From positions 50,567 to 114,566 of the forward strand of contig JAQUAF010000009.1 in assembly GCA_028687435.1 (NCBI GenBank): a DNA stretch of 64,000 nucleotides, given 5' to 3'. Below the pieces are notes generated by a model, which saw nothing but the letters and a program-made list of their open reading frames with translations, was not told where the DNA came from and searched no databases. The stretch comes from Verrucomicrobiia bacterium. GTDB lineage: Bacteria > Verrucomicrobiota > Verrucomicrobiia > JABWAM01. This document shows positions 25,027 through 34,900 of this stretch, piece by piece; position 1 is the stretch's first letter, and every line of letters starts with the position of its first letter. Made by a program: the position numbers and the translations under genes.

Positions 25027-27010
25027 CTGTTTTGTTTCGATGCTGGCGGCTTGGGTGGTGTTGTGCCGGTTCCCGGCCATGGCATTGGATTATCCTTCCG
25101 ATTGGAAGAACATCCAGCAATTCAAGGTGGCAAAGGCGGGATTGGTCAAGTTCAGCCTGCCGGTGGACACGCTGGATGCTTCGCGTCCGTTGCTGGAGGA
25201 TCTGCGATTGCATGATTCCGCGGGCCGTGAGACGCCGTTTTTGATCGAACGTTCGCTCCGGAAGGCGCAGGCCAGTGTTGCCGTCAAGCAATTCCAGGTT
25301 TTCATGCGCAACGAAACCACCGTGATCGAAATGACCACCGGCCTTTCCCGGCCGATCGATCAGGTTGTCCTGGAAACACCCGCGCTGGAATTCATGAAGA
25401 GCGCAAAAGTGGAGGTGTCCGCAGATCGGAAAAACTGGAGGTTGGCGGCAGAGGGAGTTCCGTTGTTCAGGCAGACTCATGGCGCCCGGCAGCTTGCCTT
25501 GGCGTTGTCTCCGGAGGTTTGCCCCTGTCTGCGAATCACCATCGATGATCATCGGCGGGAGGCTGTTCCGTGGACCGGCGCCAGGGTGCGGATTGCTCCG
25601 GAAAATCAGGCGCCAAGGGAAGATTTCAAGGTGTTGATTCGCGACAGGATTGAGTCGCCAGGTGAAACCCGGTTGTTGATGGAGATGCCCGGCGCTCATC
25701 TGACGCTGGCGGGAATGGAGATTGAAACGACATCGCCGCTTTTTGCGCGCGTGGCATGCCTGATTTCCCGGCAGTATGCCGAAAACGAGTTTCGGGAAAC
25801 GGTTTTGGCCCGTGGAACCATCCAACGGATTTCAGGAACTGTCCAGCCCCTGGCGGGTTGTCCGCTGTTTGACGAAGATGTGATGATTCCTTCGCGTTGT
25901 GTGGAATTGGCCATTCGCAACGAGGACAGTCCTCCGCTGGAAATATCCGGCGTCAAGGCCTGGCGGCGTCCGGTCTGGGTGGTGTTCATGGCCCCGGGCC
26001 CCGGGGATTACACCCTGTTGAGCGGAAATTCCCGGTGTGCCGCGCCGCGTTATGACATGCCGGCATTGGCGGACAAGTTGCGCGGATTGACGCCCAGTCC
26101 GGTGGCGGCAGGCGCCCTGACGGTGAATCCGGCTTTTCGCGAACCGGAGTTTTTGCCCGAGGTGGCCGAAACGGGCGCGGCGCTGGATATTTCCCGCTGG
26201 CGCTGGCGCAAGCCGGTTCAATTAACGCGGGGCGGGGTGCAGCAATTGGAACTGGATTTGGAGGTTTTGGCGCGAGCAAAAGCGGGGCTGGGCGATTTGC
26301 GTCTGATCCGGGATGGGAGGCAGATTCCTTACGTGGTGGAAAGGACCGGCCTGACTCGTGACTTTGCCCCGCAGACGGCGCCCATGGACGATCCCAAGCA
26401 TCCCCGCAACAGTTGTTGGCGGATAACGTTGCCGTTGCCGTCAGCGCCGGTGACGGGTTTGAGTTGCAAGACGCGGAAGCCGGGGGTTTTCCAGCGCCGG
26501 GTTTCAGTTTGGGAGGAACGCCGGGATGAGCGGGGGATTGGGCGCCGGGTGGATTTGGGAAGCGGAACATGGTCGCGAAGACCGGGGGAAGGAAATGGAA
26601 TGTTATGGCTTCCATTTGCAACGCCGCCTGTTGGCGACATCTTGGTCCTGGTTGTGGAAAACGGGGATAATCCGGCCTTGGAATTGGACGATTTCCGGTT
26701 GTGGCATCCTGTCATGCGCCTGGTATTCAAGGCTGGCGAAGGATTGCCGCTGTTTCTTCACTATGGCAGCCGTGAAGCCTCAACCCCGCAGTACGACATT
26801 GCCCTGGCCGCGCCGTTTCTATTGACAGCGGAAAAGAACAAATGTTTCCTGGGAAAAGAAGAATCCACGGGCAAAAGAGGGAAAGATCCGGTTTCCCCCG
26901 CGAATGAAACCAGCTCCGGCGCCAGTTGGTGGTTTTGGGCAGTCCTGGCCGCGGTGGTGGCGGCGTTGCTGGCGGCGATTGCCAGGTTGGCGCCAAAAAA
27001 TCCCGCATGA
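25016..27010 (+). CDS. DUF3999 periplasmic protein with C-terminal anchor
   Basis: A 664-residue partner of the DUF2339 protein. A signal peptide (residues 1-22) is followed by DYPSDWKNIQQFKV, the characteristic DUF3999 opening, then two large beta-rich repeats (about 25-360 and 390-600; both begin with a strand set on a sugar- or ligand-binding-like sandwich) and one C-terminal helix (WWFWAVLAAVVAALLAAIA) with a short basic tail inside. Start 25016 has a Shine-Dalgarno (AAAGGAG) and reading overlaps the upstream stop. Function unknown; translational coupling strongly suggests the two products act together. Confidence 0.82.
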   Translation: MRIDCFVSMLAAWVVLCRFPAMALDYPSDWKNIQQFKVAKAGLVKFSLPVDTLDASRPLLEDLRLHDSAGRETPFLIERSLRKAQASVAVKQFQVFMRNETTVIEMTTGLSRPIDQVVLETPALEFMKSAKVEVSADRKNWRLAAEGVPLFRQTHGARQLALALSPEVCPCLRITIDDHRREAVPWTGARVRIAPENQAPREDFKVLIRDRIESPGETRLLMEMPGAHLTLAGMEIETTSPLFARVACLISRQYAENEFRETVLARGTIQRISGTVQPLAGCPLFDEDVMIPSRCVELAIRNEDSPPLEISGVKAWRRPVWVVFMAPGPGDYTLLSGNSRCAAPRYDMPALADKLRGLTPSPVAAGALTVNPAFREPEFLPEVAETGAALDISRWRWRKPVQLTRGGVQQLELDLEVLARAKAGLGDLRLIRDGRQIPYVVERTGLTRDFAPQTAPMDDPKHPRNSCWRITLPLPSAPVTGLSCKTRKPGVFQRRVSVWEERRDERGIGRRVDLGSGTWSRRPGEGNGMLWLPFATPPVGDILVLVVENGDNPALELDDFRLWHPVMRLVFKAGEGLPLFLHYGSREASTPQYDIALAAPFLLTAEKNKCFLGKEESTGKRGKDPVSPANETSSGASWWFWAVLAAVVAALLAAIARLAPKNPA

Positions 27011-27097
27011 GGAATGGATGATGTTGCGACATTTCCGGCAAGGCAAATGGGAAGACCGGACTTCTCCGCTTGCAACGATGCATGGCTCGTGTTTTGA

Positions 27098-28725
27098 ATG
27101 GGCGCCGTGAATTGCCTTTTTGATTTTGCAGTCATCGGCTTGTACTTCCTTGTGATCATTTCGACGGGCCTGGCCATGGGGAGGCGCGAGAAGACCATGG
27201 AAGGTTTTGCCATGGGAGGGCGGCAGATTCCATGGTGGGCGGTGCTGGCATCCATCCTTGCCGCCGAAATCAGCGCCGCCACGTTTTTAGGCGCTCCGGG
27301 CGAGGGATACGCGCTCCGCAATTTTGCCTATGCGCAGCTGGCCATCGGCACGGTGTGGGGCGTGTGGTGATCAGCTGCATCTTCATCAAGCCCTACTACG
27401 ATTACCGGGTGGTGTCGATTTACGAGTATCTGCAGATCCGGTTTGGCGTTTCCACCAAAAATGGCGCTTCAGCCGTGTTCCTGCTGACCCGGGTGCTGGC
27501 CAGCGGCACCCGCCTTTATGTGGCGGCGGTTGTCCTGGTGCTGGCTGTGCAGATGATTCCCGGGGTTCATCCCACCAAAGGACAGGAACTGGCCATTTAT
27601 ATCGGTGCATTGACACTGGTGACCCTCCTCACCGCGGTCTATACCACAGTCGGCGGAATCAAGGCCGTGGTTTGGACGGATGTCATCCAAGCCTCAGTGA
27701 TGTTTGGCTCCCTCGGATTTGCGATCTGGATTCTTCTTCACAACATTCCGGGCGGGTGGACCGGCGCATTGGCTCATCTCCAGGGACCCAACGATTTGAA
27801 AGTGGTGGATGCGGGGGTGGATGGAGGGATTGGTTTTTGGGGGAATGCAAAGAAAATTTTGGAAACCGAATACACTTTGTGGGCGGCCTTTCTCGGTTCC
27901 ACATTTGTCACCATGGCCACGCATGGAACGGATCAGGACATGGTCCAGCGAATGCTCACCGCCAAGGATCACCGTCGCAGCCGGCTCGCCCTGGTGCTTT
28001 CCGGACTCGCCGACATTCCCGTTGTGATGGCTTTTTTGTTCGTGGGAATCCTCTTGTGGGTTTTTTACCAGGTTCATCCCGACCCCAATCTTCCAACCAA
28101 GAACGCCCATGTCTTTGCCTATTATATTTTAAACCAATTGCCGTCCGGCGTCCGGGGATTGCTGGTTGCCGGTCTTTTTGCCACCGCCATGGGATCGCTC
28201 AGCACCGCGCTCAACGCCCTGGCCACCAGCTTTGCCAAGGATTGGTATGTCCCATACATCTGTCCGCAAGCCGATGAGCGCCGGATTGTCCGGGCCGCCC
28301 GATGGGGGACGGCGGGATTTGCCGTCCTGTTGATTTTTGTGGGGGCGGTCACCGCATGGGTGGTGATCATGAAACCCGGGTCGCGGATCATTCCGATTGT
28401 GCTGGGGATTTTTGGCTATACCTATGGCTCGTTGCTGGGCGTTTTTCTTGTGGGAATGCTCACCAAAACCCGCGGCAGCAACACGGGCAATATCGCGGCC
28501 ATGATTGCAGGGTTTCTTTTCGTTGCTTTCATGAGCGGCTTGCATTTGGACATCATGACCCTGCTGGACATGAAAGATGTTTTCAAACAGCCGTCATGGA
28601 TTCCCGTCATTGAATTTCCCTGGCGTGTCATGTTTGGCACAATTCTGACCTTTTCCATTGCCGTCCTTTTTCGCACGCCCGAAAGCCAGTTGCAGATTGT
28701 GCGAAAACATCTGAAAGGCGGATAA
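27098..28725 (+). pseudogene. Na+/solute symporter (SSS family), frameshifted
   Basis: The first 87 codons from 27098 read a good SSS-family N-terminus (helix DFAVIGLYFLVIIST, then EISAATFLGAPGEGYALRNF) and end at a TGA at 27368. The next frame then continues the family without loss (ISCIFIKPYYDYRVVSIYEY, GTDQDMVQRMLTAKD) to 28725. Adding one C in GGGGCGTGTGG at about 27360 restores a single frame reading TVWGRVVISCIFIKPYYDY. So either a single-base deletion inactivated it or this is a sequence error. Intact length would be about 542 residues. Substrate class: sugars, amino acids or organic acids. Confidence 0.85.
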
Positions 28726-28985
28726 GAAAGGCTGACGGTCTTGGATCCAGAAGTCCGGCGATGAAACGTTTGAGGGGCTTCGGGGGGGGGTGAAAGTTGG
28801 TTTTAACCATTTGCGGAGCCATTGGGCGATTTCCCGGGTTTTTATTGCGCCGCAAGCTTGCATTACGTGCCGGTGGAGGATATAACCGCACACTTTGCAA
28901 TATTCATGACTTTTTCTGCATATGAACGGGTTTGGAACGGTGGACGGCTGAAAGGTTCGTTTCAGCGGCCCGCGAGGGGCGGATT

Positions 28986-30812
28986 ATGAGCGTGGGGGAA
29001 AGCCTGGGAGTGCATCGTCCGAGGAACGTGGATTGGAAGCGGGCGGCGGCAATCGTTTATGGCGATTTGGGGACCAGCAAGACCTATGTGATTGGGCTGG
29101 CTTTTGTCGCGGCATGTTATTCCTCGCTGCCGCTGATTCTTGCCGTGTGCGCGTTGACGGCGCTGGTGGCGGTCAATTACGTGGTCATCTGCAAACATTT
29201 TCCCGATGGCGGCGGGGTTTATTCGGCGGCCCGGGATCAAAGCCGCACATTGGCGGTGATTGGGGCGTTGTTGCTGGTATTGAACCTGACTGTGACAGCC
29301 TGCTTGAGCGGTTGGACGGCGATTTGCTATCTTGGGACGCCGCCACAGTTCATGATTTTGGCCACCCTGATGGTGATGGCGGGGGTGGGGGTGGTAAATT
29401 GGTATGGTCCCCGGCACAGTGGGAGTCTTGCGGCATTTCTGGCCATTCCCACGGTGATTGTGGTGGTGGTGCTGATCGTGCTCAGCCTGCCGCATTTGAC
29501 CACGGAGCATCTGCAACCGCCTCTTGGGAGTTTTGGCAAAAACTGGATGGCGTTTGTAGGCGTGATTCTGGCTTTGAGCGGCATTGAAACGGTTGCCAAT
29601 CTCACGGGTGTGATGAAACTGGATGAGGGCGCCTCAGCCGATCATCCGAAGATATCGCGCACGATTCGGTGGACCATCTGGCCGGTGGTGATTGAGGTGG
29701 TTTTGGGGACGGCTTTGCTGGGGTGGGCCATGCTTTCCCTGCCGTCAAATTTGAGCGATCAGATTATTTCGCGCAAAGAGGATATGTTGCGCTTTCTGGC
29801 CGAACAGTATGGGAGCCGGACCGCGCTGGGACCGGTGTTTGGGCAGACATTTGGCTGGGTGGCCGGGATTGTTTTTGCGTTGTTGTTGATCAGCGCCGTC
29901 AATACCGCCGTGGTGGCCTTGATCGGTTTGATGTACATGATGGCGCGGGATGGTGAGATGCCCAAACCGTTCACCCGGTTGAACAGTCATGGCGTGCCCC
30001 GTCTGCCATTGATCATTGCGACAATCCTGCCGATGATTGTTGTGGCGTTGATTGCGGATTTTGAGTCGCTGGCGAACCTTTACGCCATTGGGGTGGTGGG
30101 CGCCATTGCGGTCAATGTGGGGTCCTGTTCCTTTAACAAGAAACTGGATTTGAACTGGCGTGAGCGATCCCTGATGTTTGTGACGTTTCTGGTCTTGCTC
30201 GCTGTGGAGTTGACGGTTGCCAAAACCAAGCACGACGCGTTGTTTTTCGCCTGCGTGATATTGGCGCTGGGAATGGGATTGAGGACTTACACCCAGAGAC
30301 GCGCGGGTTGGCGTTCCATCATGGTGCCCACCGAGGTTGCGGCTTCCGTGGAGACGACCACCCTGGAAAAATTGCAGGCGCGGACAGAGCCTGCGCAACG
30401 CATTTTGGTGGCGGCTCGCGGACTGACGCCCGTCCTGCGCTTTGCGCTGGAGGAAGCCCGATTGCGGGGCGCCGCCTTGTATGTTTTGTACGTCAAGGAA
30501 CTGGCTGTGTCTTTGCCGGGGGTGTTGACCACGTCCACGCCGGCCCGATGGCAGGATGATCCCGAGGCGGCGGCCATCATGTATGGAATTTCCAATCTGG
30601 CAAAACCCCTGAATGTGGCGGTGGTGCCGGTGTACGCGATAAGCGGCGATCCTCCGGCCATCATCACGGATTTGTCCGCGACCCTGGGCATTGATTTGCT
30701 GGTGCTGGGCGCGTCCCGCCGCCGTTTCCTGGCCCAATGGCTGAAAGGCGATGTGATCAGCCGGATTGCGGGAAATCTGCCGGAAAACATTGACTTGGTC
30801 ATTCATGGCTGA
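28986..30812 (+). CDS. APC-type amino acid permease with C-terminal Usp domain
   Basis: A 608-residue protein. Twelve predicted helices of the amino acid-polyamine-organocation superfamily (opening IVYGDLGTSKTYVIGLAF; ALSGIETVANLTGVMKL; YLMYMMARDGEMPKPF-like segment near 29925-29965) are followed by a cytoplasmic universal stress protein-like domain (about 475-608, RILVAARGLTPVLRFALEEA, DLLVLGASRRRFLAQWLKGD). Start 28986 has a Shine-Dalgarno (GAGGGG). Usp domains bind ATP or sense cell state, suggesting gated transport. The solute is unknown. The 260-nt gap before it has no convincing gene. Confidence 0.85.
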   Translation: MSVGESLGVHRPRNVDWKRAAAIVYGDLGTSKTYVIGLAFVAACYSSLPLILAVCALTALVAVNYVVICKHFPDGGGVYSAARDQSRTLAVIGALLLVLNLTVTACLSGWTAICYLGTPPQFMILATLMVMAGVGVVNWYGPRHSGSLAAFLAIPTVIVVVVLIVLSLPHLTTEHLQPPLGSFGKNWMAFVGVILALSGIETVANLTGVMKLDEGASADHPKISRTIRWTIWPVVIEVVLGTALLGWAMLSLPSNLSDQIISRKEDMLRFLAEQYGSRTALGPVFGQTFGWVAGIVFALLLISAVNTAVVALIGLMYMMARDGEMPKPFTRLNSHGVPRLPLIIATILPMIVVALIADFESLANLYAIGVVGAIAVNVGSCSFNKKLDLNWRERSLMFVTFLVLLAVELTVAKTKHDALFFACVILALGMGLRTYTQRRAGWRSIMVPTEVAASVETTTLEKLQARTEPAQRILVAARGLTPVLRFALEEARLRGAALYVLYVKELAVSLPGVLTTSTPARWQDDPEAAAIMYGISNLAKPLNVAVVPVYAISGDPPAIITDLSATLGIDLLVLGASRRRFLAQWLKGDVISRIAGNLPENIDLVIHG

Positions 30813-30848
30813 TGATTCTACAACCTACAACCCGGAGGGAAGAATCTC

Positions 30849-32096
30849 ATGAAGAGCTTAAGCGTCGTGGAAATTGCCCGCAAATTGGTTGGTTTTCCGA
30901 CCGTGAGCCAACAGCATTCTACGGTCGAGATATCCGATTGGATCGCGAATTATCTCGAGCGCGTGGGATTCGCGGTCGAGTTGTTCCCTTATTTCAGTGA
31001 AAGCGGCGGCAAGAAGTTGAAGAAGGTGAATCTTTTGGCGATCAAAGGAGGCAAGCAAGAGCTGCCGCGCTTGGCGTTCGCCGGACATATGGATACCGTG
31101 CCGAATGGCAAGCAATTCAAGGAACCCTGGAATTTGCGCTGCGACGAAGGCCGCGGCCTATTTTACGGTTTGGGGATTGCCGACATGAAGGTTTTTTTGG
31201 CGTTGGCAATGAAGGTCGGGGCGGAGCTCAGCCCGGGGGAGCAAAAGCATCCTTTCGCGCTCTGTTTCACCAGTGACGAGGAAGTGGGCTGCTTGGGAAC
31301 CAAAAAATTGTTTGAGCAGCGGCGCTGGGCCAAGATTTCGGATTATGTGGTAATCGGCGAGCCGACTTCCTTTACCCCTGTTTATCTTCACAAAGGCTAT
31401 ATTTACCTGTGGTTGTCCGTCGAGGTGGTGAATTCGAAAGGCCGGGACAATCCGGTGCACAGCTCGAACCCGCGCAGTACCACCAACGTGGTGGAGCAAG
31501 TCCTGCCCGTCGTCGTCGGCGCGCTCCGAGACTTTCGCAAAAGATTGGAACAGATCGAGGACGCGCGCTTCGAATTTCCGCATCCTTCGATGAACATTGG
31601 CGGCGAATTGGCAATCGGGCGATCCCGCGGCGGCAAGCAAGTTCCGGATAAGGTCGCTAAGAACATCATCCCACTCGGTTTTACGATGTCGATTGAACTG
31701 CGGCCGCTGCCCGGGCAAGATTTGCTGGATCTGCAGAAGCTTATTGCTGAAGAAGTGAAAGGCGTGGTGGCGCATATCCGACCGCAGGGGCCAAACGAAC
31801 GGATTGAGGTCAAAGTGGAATTTGTGCGGGCGCCCACTTTGCCAATGGAGACCAATCGCGATTCGCCGATTGTGCAGGCGGTCGCGCGAATTTCGGGGAA
31901 AAGCCCCGCTGCGGTTTCCTTCAACACCGAAGGCGGCCTCTTTAACCGCAGCGGTTCCGATGCGGTGGTCTGGGGGCCGGCGGCCATCGCGCAGGCGCAC
32001 ACCGATAATGAATTCGTGCCTGCAAGCTGCCTAAGCGAAGCCGCTGTTGCGAAATATAGCGCGCTGGTTCGGGAATTTTGTTGCGCCAAGGAGTAA
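30849..32096 (+). CDS. M20 peptidase, ArgE/DapE-like deacylase
   Basis: A 415-residue di-zinc M20 hydrolase, probably an N-acyl amino acid deacylase. Seen: GHMDTVP with zinc His 80 and Asp 82, bridging Asp in GIADMK, catalytic Glu pair in TSDEEVG (144-145), GEPTSF, and a late His in AQAHTDNEF. A good Shine-Dalgarno (GGAGGG) precedes the ATG. The next gene starts 3 nt later and resembles N-acetylglutamate synthase, so acetylornithine deacetylase is a reasonable guess. Base usage reads somewhat different from the flanks (impression, not computed), and an IS remnant follows. Confidence 0.85.
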   Translation: MKSLSVVEIARKLVGFPTVSQQHSTVEISDWIANYLERVGFAVELFPYFSESGGKKLKKVNLLAIKGGKQELPRLAFAGHMDTVPNGKQFKEPWNLRCDEGRGLFYGLGIADMKVFLALAMKVGAELSPGEQKHPFALCFTSDEEVGCLGTKKLFEQRRWAKISDYVVIGEPTSFTPVYLHKGYIYLWLSVEVVNSKGRDNPVHSSNPRSTTNVVEQVLPVVVGALRDFRKRLEQIEDARFEFPHPSMNIGGELAIGRSRGGKQVPDKVAKNIIPLGFTMSIELRPLPGQDLLDLQKLIAEEVKGVVAHIRPQGPNERIEVKVEFVRAPTLPMETNRDSPIVQAVARISGKSPAAVSFNTEGGLFNRSGSDAVVWGPAAIAQAHTDNEFVPASCLSEAAVAKYSALVREFCCAKE

Positions 32097-32098
32097 TT

Positions 32099-33148
32099 AT
32101 GGTTGATCCCTCGAGTTGGCTTAAGATTATTAGAGAAGTCATCGGCTACTCGCGTCAATATAGCGGGCAGCCGATCGTCGTCGTGATTGGGACGAGGGTC
32201 CTTGCCGAAGAGGCCAAGTTGTTCAATCTGGCGATGGAGATGAGCCTCCTCCGGAAGATTGGGTTCGAATTCCTTATCGTCCAGGAACCCTCCGCAATGA
32301 GGCTTGATGAAGCTTTCGCGTTTGGCGCCTATTATGCCGAGAAAGAGACTCCGGCCAAAATGAGGCGAAATACCGCGGCGGGATTAATTCCAATCGTTAG
32401 GATGAGTGCCGAGGAAGCGGTTTCCATGGAGGATTCCGCCGTCTGCTTGGCCCTAAAGATCGCCGCCCTGAAGGTGGTGTTTGTCACGAAGAGTCACGGC
32501 ATTTTCGACGCGGAACGAAATCTTATTCGGGAAATGGATGTTGAGACGGCCAAATGCTTGCTGACTCGAGGGAAAGGAAAGGATAAACCCCTGAAGGGCG
32601 AAATGCGGCGGATTCTGGCCGCGACGGTCAAGGGCTGTGAGAATGGGATTTCGCGAATTCATATTATCGGCGCCAAGGAAGGGGCCTTGCTGCGGGACCT
32701 GCTTTCCTGTGAGGGTAGCGGCACGCTGGTTTATTCGGACAGCTACCAAACGATTCGGGAGGCGCGCGAAAAGGATTTGGGGGATATTTTCGATCTCGTC
32801 AAGAATTCGGCCAGAAATAGTTCGATCGTGCCGTCCTATTTGCGAAAGCATCGCGACAAATTCAAAGTGTTTTGCGTCGATGAGAAGGTGCATGGCTGCT
32901 TTATGCGGCAAGAGAGCGCAGGCGAAGGCCGAAAGATCGTGGAACTTTCCCATCTTGGACTCTCTCCCACGTATGACAACTACACCGCGGTGAAGAAGAT
33001 CCTAAATGAGGCCGTCAGCTTGACTCCACCTGGAGCGAAAATCATCATTTCGCCAGCGAAGAATCTTGTTTGGCTGCGGCTGTATCCTTGGGCAAAGGAG
33101 CTTGGATTCAAAAAGGAAGCAAACGGGCAGTGGACGAAAGAGACTTAG
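32099..33148 (+). CDS. ArgA-like protein (amino-acid-kinase plus GNAT-like domains)
   Basis: A 349-residue protein laid out like N-acetylglutamate synthase. The N-terminal half resembles the amino acid kinase fold without clear ATP-site motifs, as in ArgA. The junction GALLRDLLSCEGSGTLVYSD and the following IREAREKDLGDIFDLVKN closely parallel ArgA. The C-terminal GNAT-like part ends WAKELGFKK, but the acetyl-CoA loop (Q/R-x-x-G-x-G/A) is not visible; the region reads LGLSPTYDNYTAVKKIL. It may be inactive, use another acyl donor, or bind a different ligand. Start 32099 follows AAGGAG at 5 nt. Confidence 0.68.
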   Translation: MVDPSSWLKIIREVIGYSRQYSGQPIVVVIGTRVLAEEAKLFNLAMEMSLLRKIGFEFLIVQEPSAMRLDEAFAFGAYYAEKETPAKMRRNTAAGLIPIVRMSAEEAVSMEDSAVCLALKIAALKVVFVTKSHGIFDAERNLIREMDVETAKCLLTRGKGKDKPLKGEMRRILAATVKGCENGISRIHIIGAKEGALLRDLLSCEGSGTLVYSDSYQTIREAREKDLGDIFDLVKNSARNSSIVPSYLRKHRDKFKVFCVDEKVHGCFMRQESAGEGRKIVELSHLGLSPTYDNYTAVKKILNEAVSLTPPGAKIIISPAKNLVWLRLYPWAKELGFKKEANGQWTKET

Positions 33149-33234
33149 ACCGGTTGGCAAGTCGGTTCTTATTTCAGCGGAATCGATTTTTATTGCAGAA
33201 TAGCCCGCCAACTGAAGCAACGGCGCGGGCGTAA

Positions 33235-33782
33235 GGTTGTCCGGTGAGTGTGGAGGTGTTTGCCGGCAATACCCAGGACGCCCAAACGGTCCAAGCCAAG
33301 ATCGCCGAATTGAAAAAGCGTTACGGCATCACGGAAATGATTTTCGTTGGAGACCGGGGCATGGTTGCAGCCGATAATTTTGACCAGCTCAAGGACATGG
33401 AGGGGCTTCAAATCATTTCGGCTTTGACGCATCCGCAAATCCGGCAGTTGCTCGCAGATCAAGTGGTGCAGATGGGGTTGTTCGACGACCAGCACATTGC
33501 CGAGGTGGTGGATCCGCAGGCGCCCGACATTCGTTATTGCCTGTGCCGCAATCCGCAGAGCGCGCAACGGGAAAAACATGCCCGCGACGCGCTCATGAAA
33601 CGCACGGCCCAAACGCTTAACCAAATCGTCAACGCCAAACGCGACCTCAACCCGGAACGGATCGGCGAATGTGTGGCAGGGTTCTTAACAAGACCAAAAT
33701 GGACAAGTTTGTGCAATGGCAGGTCGTTGAAAACCGCTTGGCTTGGAGTTGGAAGGAGGATCGTTTCCAAGAGGACCTGTAA
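33235..33782 (+). pseudogene. IS1634/IS4-like transposase remnant
   Basis: Protein homology starts abruptly at GCPVSVEVFAGNTQDAQTV directly after a stop, so the 5' half is missing. It continues with MIFVGDRGMVA (catalytic Asp region) and FQIISALTHPQIRQLL-like sequence, then shifts frame near 33672 to RVLNKTKMDKFVQWQVVENR, ending at 33782. Truncated and frameshifted, it cannot encode an active transposase. It sits just downstream of the ArgE/ArgA-like pair and marks past insertion there. Confidence 0.8.
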
Positions 33783-33908
33783 AATTTTTGAGCCGTTTTT
33801 TTAGAGGAGAAATTAGTTCTTCAGAGGTGACAACGTCAGCCGAAACGTTTTGGACGCCATCATTTTTCTCTTTCGCCGTGGCGCGCAGCCGTGTAAAGAC
33901 AGGGGACA

Positions 33909-34793
33909 ATGACTCCGTTGAAAACCTATCTTCAATCCCGTTGCCGCCAGGTTGACGCGGCGCTCAACCGTTTTCTTCCCGCCGCATCCGTCAAGCCTCC
34001 CACGATTCACAAGGCGATGCGCTACAGCCTGTTTGCCGGGGGAAAAAGACTGCGCCCGATTTTGTGTCTTGCGGCGGCGGAGGCTTGCGGCGGACGGGAG
34101 GCGGACGCCATGCCCCTGGCTTGCGCGGTGGAGTGCATTCACACTTATTCCCTGATTCACGATGATTTGCCGTGCATGGACAACGATGATTTCCGGCGGG
34201 GAAAACCCACTTCCCACAAGGTTTTTGGCGAGGGGATTGCGGTTCTGGCCGGGGACGCCTTGCTGACCATCGCTTTTGAAATCGTTGCCAAGGCCAGGGG
34301 AAAAGGGCGCTATACCGTTGCCGATCTGACGACCGAGGTTGCCCGTGCTTCCGGAAGCCTTTTTCTGGTCGCGGGGCAGGTGATGGATTTGTTGTGCGAG
34401 GGGAAAAAGGTTTCCCATTCGCAGCTGCGTTACATCCACGAACGGAAAACCTCGGCCTTGCTGACCTGTTCGATACGGCTGGGGGGAATGAGCGCCGGCG
34501 CCTCGTCCGCGCAACTCAGGCATTTGACGGATTTTGGTTATAATCTGGGCATGGCGTTCCAGGTGATTGACGATATTTTGGATGCCACCCAGACATCCGA
34601 ACAGTTGGGCAAGACGGCGGGCAAGGACGCAAAGGCGGGCAAGGCCACCTATCCATCCATTTTGGGAATGGAACGCGCCAGGGCCGAAGCCGATCGATAC
34701 ACCCAGGCGGCGGTCAAAGCCATTGCCGCGCTGGGACCCAAAGCCGCCCGATTGGAACAACTGGCGGATTACCTGCTGAAGAGACAAAAATAG
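33909..34793 (+). CDS. ispA: Polyprenyl diphosphate synthase (FPP/GGPP type)
   Basis: A 294-residue trans-prenyltransferase that condenses IPP with allylic diphosphates. First Asp-rich motif DDLPCMDND (about residues 84-92) of the DDxxxxD kind typical of bacterial FPP/GGPP synthases; second motif DDILD near 220; plus GGKRLRP and KATYPSILG. Cytoplasmic. Product length depends on residues before the first motif (SLIHDD) and fits C15-C20. No other isoprenoid gene is adjacent. Confidence 0.92.
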   Translation: MTPLKTYLQSRCRQVDAALNRFLPAASVKPPTIHKAMRYSLFAGGKRLRPILCLAAAEACGGREADAMPLACAVECIHTYSLIHDDLPCMDNDDFRRGKPTSHKVFGEGIAVLAGDALLTIAFEIVAKARGKGRYTVADLTTEVARASGSLFLVAGQVMDLLCEGKKVSHSQLRYIHERKTSALLTCSIRLGGMSAGASSAQLRHLTDFGYNLGMAFQVIDDILDATQTSEQLGKTAGKDAKAGKATYPSILGMERARAEADRYTQAAVKAIAALGPKAARLEQLADYLLKRQK

Positions 34794-34900
34794 TTTTTGG
34801 CGGGAAAAAGAACCCGAAGCCATCTTGTCTTTTTGTTTGCAGGCTGGGCGGGAATTTGGCATTTTGCCCCCGTTTTCAGCCAAGTTTAACTACTCATGCC

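Noticed and set aside
28594..28900. Minus-strand frame reading CGYILHRHVMQACGAIKTRE in the gap before the APC gene
   Set aside because: Looks protein-like for about 30 residues but has no family match I can name and then overlaps the symporter gene antisense; not enough to call.
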